Source: Lachnospiraceae bacterium UBA7160 (GTDB lineage: Bacteria > Bacillota > Clostridia > Lachnospirales > Lachnospiraceae). From it: a DNA stretch of 26,643 bases. The notes beneath the pieces are model-generated. The model did no database searches. It was not told the origin of the DNA and saw only the letters and a program-made list of their open reading frames with translations. Numbering within the stretch: the first letter of the stretch is position 1; the number at the start of each line of letters is the position of its first letter. Both the position numbers and the translations under genes were made by a program. Shown piece by piece: positions 23,843-26,643 of the stretch. Location: the NCBI GenBank assembly GCA_002491565.1, contig DKWE01000088.1, positions 14,993 to 41,635 of the forward strand. Reading direction: 5' to 3'.

Positions 23843-23848
23843 TATAAT
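23843..23848 (+). promoter_or_regulatory. Possible -10 element for the DUF3791 cassette
   Basis: TATAAT at 23843-23848 with a poor TACACT -35 at 17-base spacing (23820-23825). It lies 75 bases before the first DUF3791 start and just after the AraC-GGDEF stop. Confidence 0.4.
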
Positions 23849-23922
23849 AAAGCCAGTGACAAATGGCAGGTCTTTGCTTGTGTGTCATATTGGAATTTTT
23901 TTAGAAGAAGGGACGAATCAGG

Positions 23923-24159
23923 ATGCTGGATGAAAAAATCAAGAATTCCAGAGAACTGGAATTTGCCGTATTTTGTATTGAGAATATCGCAGCAAAGCTT
24001 GGCATAGGTGCGGAGCTGGTTTATCAAGCTTTTACGGAAAAAAGCGACATTCTGGGCAGCTATATCGTGCCGGGATATGAGATTTTGCACACGCAAAGTC
24101 GGGAATATATCGTCAATGACCTCCTTGATGTGATGGAAGAAAGGGGGATAAAGATATGA
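23923..24159 (+). CDS. DUF3791 domain protein (first copy)
   Basis: 78 residues. The pattern FAVFCIENIAAKLG, then SDILGSYIVPGYEILHTQ, then REYIVNDLLDVMEERG is the characteristic DUF3791 layout. The function is unknown. In many Clostridia these short proteins occur directly beside DUF3990 genes, often one on each side, in small mobile-looking cassettes. Its stop overlaps the next ATG as ATGA (24156-24159), so the cassette is translationally coupled. The codon usage here is visibly more A+T-rich than in lon or the ABC genes, suggesting acquired DNA. Confidence 0.8.
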   Translation: MLDEKIKNSRELEFAVFCIENIAAKLGIGAELVYQAFTEKSDILGSYIVPGYEILHTQSREYIVNDLLDVMEERGIKI

Positions 24160-24260
24160 TAATTAACCGCCTGCGCTATGAAAAGCCGAATCTGCAAATC
24201 TGCTTCCGTACAGAGAGAGCACTGGGATTGCTGCATTTTGAAGGGAGTGAGATGATATGA
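24156..24260 (+). pseudogene. DUF3990 gene reduced to its last ~31 codons plus start
   Basis: A 34-codon frame starting with ATG (ATGA overlap with the first DUF3791 gene) and ending in another ATGA overlap with the second. After the first three residues (MII) the sequence NRLRYEKPNLQICFRTERAL then LLHFEGSE matches the C-terminal tail I know from DUF3990 proteins, which are normally about 150-170 residues and begin with MII-YHGS-like sequence. The gene therefore seems to have lost its middle by an in-frame deletion that kept start, stop and both coupling overlaps. DUF3990 is, from memory, an ADP-ribosyltransferase-like domain; that class label is family knowledge, not visible here. Confidence 0.65.
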
Positions 24261-24487
24261 AAGCAAATCCGATTTTACTTCAAAAAAAATACAGCCGGGT
24301 AATTGTGTGCTTTGCAGAACGTCAGGGTATCTCGCTGGATGCGGCGTTGGATTTCTTCTATCATTCGGAGGTTTATCAGCTGGTCCGGGACGGTGTTTCT
24401 GATATGCACTGTATGAGCGATATGTATCTCGCGGAGGAATTGGCGGAGGAATATCAGAAGCTTGACCGAAGCAACACCTTTATCTGA
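24257..24487 (+). CDS. DUF3791 domain protein (second copy, distinct subtype)
   Basis: 76 residues beginning at the ATG at 24257, overlapping the preceding stop by ATGA, with GGGAGTGAG upstream. LLQKKYSRVIVCFAERQGISL, read as two adjoining parts, and ALDFFYHSEVYQL with DMHCMSDMYLAEEL are typical of the second DUF3791 subtype that follows DUF3990 genes. It differs clearly from the first copy, so this is not a recent duplication. The function is unknown; a role as partner or neutraliser of the DUF3990 protein is inference from the conserved gene order. Confidence 0.8.
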   Translation: MKANPILLQKKYSRVIVCFAERQGISLDAALDFFYHSEVYQLVRDGVSDMHCMSDMYLAEELAEEYQKLDRSNTFI

Positions 24488-24505
24488 AGCATATTAATTG
24501 ATTAC

Positions 24506-24610
24506 GGCAGAGGGTATTGCAAAATGCAGCTAGACACAAGTTCAGGTACTTAACCGATTGACTATGTACCATCGCTTGTAGTTTTCAGCAATTTTGCAAC
24601 ACCCTCTGCC
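24506..24610 (-). repeat. 105-bp inverted-repeat element, complete copy (MITE-like)
   Basis: The left arm at 24506-24525 (GGCAGAGGGTATTGCAAAAT) and right arm at 24591-24610 are inverted repeats matching at 19 of 20 positions. The 65-base interior has no gene but holds a smaller inverted pair (GGTAC..GTACC, around 24545-24570). No clear target-site duplication flanks it. Read on the minus strand it aligns to the sequence at 26574-26643. It is a candidate non-autonomous mobile element. Confidence 0.75.
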
Positions 24611-24632
24611 TGCTTGTATCGTATCCAACTGA

Positions 24633-24777
24633 TTAAAGGACATGAAGGCACGATTCAGACGAATCCGCTGATGTACAGATTCTGATGCGGAATTACATGA
24701 CGGAACGTTTTTTGGAGCGCATTTCCCTTTCAGATTATAAGGACAGATTTCTCTCGAAGGTCGGTTCGATAACATAA
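24633..24777 (+). pseudogene. Fragment of an AbiEii/AbiGii-type nucleotidyltransferase toxin gene
   Basis: One frame reads QILMRNYMTERFLERISLSD followed by YKDRF, ending at TAA 24775-24777. This closely matches the N-terminal region of AbiEii-family proteins (xQxLLRNYMxERFLERISxSxYxDxF, then ILKGG), but the catalytic GS/GG region is missing. Just upstream, in another frame, LKDMKARFRRI resembles the family's start, so a frameshift separates the two parts. AbiEii is the toxin half of type IV toxin-antitoxin/abortive-infection pairs. No AbiEi antitoxin gene is present. The piece lies between the inverted-repeat element and the nucleotidase promoter. Confidence 0.65.
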
Positions 24778-24785
24778 AAAAGAAC

Positions 24786-24814
24786 TTGACGAATGAGCGC
24801 TTAGCGAGTATAAG
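24786..24814 (+). promoter_or_regulatory. Promoter of the 5'-nucleotidase gene
   Basis: TTGACG at 24786-24791 and TATAAG at 24809-24814 are exactly 17 bases apart, a near-consensus sigma-A promoter. The start codon is 49 bases downstream behind AAAAGGAGAAA. Confidence 0.75.
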
Positions 24815-24862
24815 ATGGCTAAGGGGCTGTGAAAAATTGTCTGAACAAAAGGAGAAATTTGT

Positions 24863-26503
24863 ATGAGAAAAGGAATGGTTTCCGCGCTGATTGGCGCAGT
24901 GGTTCTGTTGGGTAGTACAGTGATCGTTTCAAAGGCGGAAGATATCGTGATCTTGTACACGAACGATGTCCATTGTGCCGTTGAAGCAGATGAAGAGAGC
25001 GGCGTGCTGGGTTATGCAAAGACAGCGGCTATCAAGAAGGAGTTGGAAGCGGAAGGAAACAGCGTACTGCTCGTGGATGCAGGGGATGCGATACAGGGAG
25101 CGCCGGTCGGAACGCTTTCTGATGGCAAAGCCATAATAGAGCTTATGAATGTATGCGGATATGATCTGGCAATTCCGGGCAATCATGAGTTTGATTATGG
25201 AATGGCTCAGTTTCTTTCGCTGGCGGACGAGGCGGATTTCCGCTATCTCTCCTGCAATTTCAAGGATAAAATGACAGAGGAAAGCATTTTCGACGGCTAC
25301 GCAATGGAGGAGCTTGGCGGGAAAAGGGTCGCATTTGTGGGTGTGTGTACACCCAAAACTATAACAAGCTCCACACCGGCATATTTTCAGAATGAGGACG
25401 GGGAATACCTCTATACGTTTATGCAGGATCAGGATGGAACGGCTCTTTATGGCTGTGTTCAGAGCGCGGTGGATGAAGCCAGGGAGGCAGGCGCGGATTA
25501 CGTGATAGCGGTGGCGCATCTTGGGATCGAGGGAGCCTGCAGCCCATGGATGTCAACGGAGCTGATCGAACATACGTCTGGGATTGATGCAGTGCTGGAC
25601 GGTCATTCTCACAGCACTTTGGAGCAGGAACGGGTGACAGATAAGGAAGGAAAAAAGGTGCTTCTGTCGTCCACAGGAACAAAGCTGTCGGCGGTAGGAA
25701 AGCTGACAATCCATGAAGATGGCACCATGGGGACAGAGCTGATTACTGCCTATGATCATGAGGATCCGGAGACAGCACAGAAAGTTGATGAAATTATGGG
25801 TGAGCTGGATGCAGCTATGTCAGAGGTAGTTGCGAAGACGGATGTGTCGCTTGTCATCAATGAGCCTTCTACGCTGGATTCAGAGACAAAGGTGCGTCTG
25901 GTGCGAAATACCGAGACGAATCTCGGGGATCTCTGCGCAGATGCATTCCGAAGCGAAGCGGATGCGGACATTGCGCTGGTAAATGGCGGAGGAATCCGGA
26001 CTGATATCCTTGCGGGGGACATTACGTATGGAGATATTATCAGTGTAATGCCTTTTGGAAATGAATTTTGCATGGTTTCCGCCACAGGGCAGCAGGTGCT
26101 GGATGCGCTGGAAATGTCGGTGAGGGCGGTGCCGGAGGAATTCGGAGGATTTCTGCAGGTATCCGGAATTAGCTTTGAGATCAATATGGATGTAGAGAGT
26201 CCAGTGCTTCTGGACGAAAATGGAATGCTGACCGAAATCGAAGGAGAACGGCGCGTTCAAAATGTTATGGTAGGCGGAGAACCGCTGGATCCTGAGAAGA
26301 TTTATACGGTAGCTTCCTATAAATATCTTTTGAAAAATGGCGGTGACGGCAATACTGCGTTTGCGGACTGCGAACTTCTTCTCGAGGACACCAAGCTGGA
26401 TAACAGGGTGCTGATCGATTACATTACGGACAAGCTGGGAGGAGTCGTAGGGGAAGAATACGCAGAGCCGTATGGGCAGGGACGTATTGTAGCGGTTGAG
26501 TGA
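24863..26503 (+). CDS. Exported bifunctional metallophosphatase/5'-nucleotidase (UshA-like)
   Basis: 546 residues. A signal peptide is evident: basic MRK, hydrophobic core to about residue 22, probable cleavage after SKA near residue 25. The calcineurin-like phosphatase domain has all metal ligands: Asp35 and His37 (TNDVH), Asp72/Asp75 (DAGD), Asn107-His108-Glu109 (GNHEFD), His219 (AHLG), and His248/His250 (DGHSH). The C-terminal 5'-nucleotidase domain has NGGGIR at 374-379 and NGGDGN at 492-497, the substrate-binding part of the family. It should remove phosphate from extracellular nucleotides so that nucleosides can be imported. No LPxTG anchor or C-terminal membrane segment is visible, so it is probably secreted. 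It is flanked by two inverted copies of the repeat element. Confidence 0.93.
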   Translation: MRKGMVSALIGAVVLLGSTVIVSKAEDIVILYTNDVHCAVEADEESGVLGYAKTAAIKKELEAEGNSVLLVDAGDAIQGAPVGTLSDGKAIIELMNVCGYDLAIPGNHEFDYGMAQFLSLADEADFRYLSCNFKDKMTEESIFDGYAMEELGGKRVAFVGVCTPKTITSSTPAYFQNEDGEYLYTFMQDQDGTALYGCVQSAVDEAREAGADYVIAVAHLGIEGACSPWMSTELIEHTSGIDAVLDGHSHSTLEQERVTDKEGKKVLLSSTGTKLSAVGKLTIHEDGTMGTELITAYDHEDPETAQKVDEIMGELDAAMSEVVAKTDVSLVINEPSTLDSETKVRLVRNTETNLGDLCADAFRSEADADIALVNGGGIRTDILAGDITYGDIISVMPFGNEFCMVSATGQQVLDALEMSVRAVPEEFGGFLQVSGISFEINMDVESPVLLDENGMLTEIEGERRVQNVMVGGEPLDPEKIYTVASYKYLLKNGGDGNTAFADCELLLEDTKLDNRVLIDYITDKLGGVVGEEYAEPYGQGRIVAVE

Positions 26504-26573
26504 TGGCTTTGTCTTCCATGTGAAAGCAGTTCCTGTCAGATAGCGGGGAAAACAGCAGGTAACACAATGCAGT

Positions 26574-26643
26574 GCGGAGGGTGTTGCAAAACTGCCGGAA
26601 TCTACATTCTATGGTATATAACCACTCGGTTAAACTACCAGAG
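26574..26643 (+). repeat. Second copy of the inverted-repeat element (cut by the window edge)
   Basis: From GAGGGTGTTGCAAAA onward this aligns with the minus strand of the 24506-24610 element: 49 of 62 positions identical with one gap by hand alignment, including ATGGTA and TCGGTTAA blocks. It continues beyond the window, so it may be another small element or the end of a larger insertion sequence. The stretch 26504-26573 before it holds nothing I recognise. Confidence 0.65.

Noticed and set aside
24506..24610. Rho-independent terminator formed by the 20-bp inverted arms
   Set aside because: The loop is 65 bases, no T-run follows, and a second diverged copy elsewhere points to a dispersed repeat element instead.

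Overview
The window looks like chromosomal DNA of a Gram-positive anaerobe in the Clostridia, most likely Lachnospiraceae. Reasons: fairly GC-rich coding sequence, strong AGGAGG-type ribosome binding sites, many extended -10 (TGnTATAAT-like) promoters, a CIRCE element, and protein families typical of gut Lachnospiraceae (DUF1858, DUF3791, two-gene ThrE exporter, NAT_N/GNAT_C acyltransferase, SPASM-like radical SAM protein). No rRNA, tRNA, CRISPR array or intact transposase gene was seen. All assignments come from reading the sequence; no database search was run.

Layout. 1-4.3 kb: the tail of an unrecognised protein, a membrane-anchored alpha/beta esterase and a GH20 hexosaminidase, packed as an operon, then a GNAT-like acyltransferase under its own promoter. 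4.3-7.4 kb: an FGGY sugar kinase, a short 36-bp-period repeat, a nested hairpin and a Dus-family tRNA-dihydrouridine synthase. 7.4-9.2 kb: a two-gene ThrE-type amino-acid exporter on the minus strand, divergent from a small DUF1858 redox protein that ends in a strong terminator. 9.2-9.6 kb: a gene-free stretch holding a highly structured element that may be a small RNA. 9.6-13.4 kb: a membrane diguanylate cyclase, a vestige of a MATE efflux gene, a TetR/DhaS-type regulator and a radical SAM/SPASM-like protein.

13.5-19.1 kb is mostly housekeeping: TatD nuclease, RsmA rRNA methyltransferase, a monoacylglycerol-lipase-like hydrolase and Lon protease. lon has a promoter, a multi-hairpin leader and a near-perfect CIRCE operator beside its ribosome binding site, so it is probably an HrcA-controlled heat-shock gene here. 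19.1-23.8 kb: two overlapping ABC exporter half-transporters (probable heterodimer), then an AraC-type regulator fused to a degenerate GGDEF domain whose promoter contains a 22-bp near-palindrome.

23.8-26.6 kb is accessory and decayed. Two DUF3791 genes flank a 34-codon vestige of a DUF3990 gene, with the ATGA overlaps kept. Next come a 105-bp element with 20-bp terminal inverted repeats, a fragment of an AbiEii-type nucleotidyltransferase toxin gene, and an exported 5'-nucleotidase. A second, oppositely oriented copy of the inverted-repeat element begins at the right edge. The observations most worth following up are the structured RNA at 9221-9315, HrcA control of lon, the AraC-GGDEF regulator with its palindrome, the collapsed DUF3791/DUF3990 cassette and the new inverted-repeat family.
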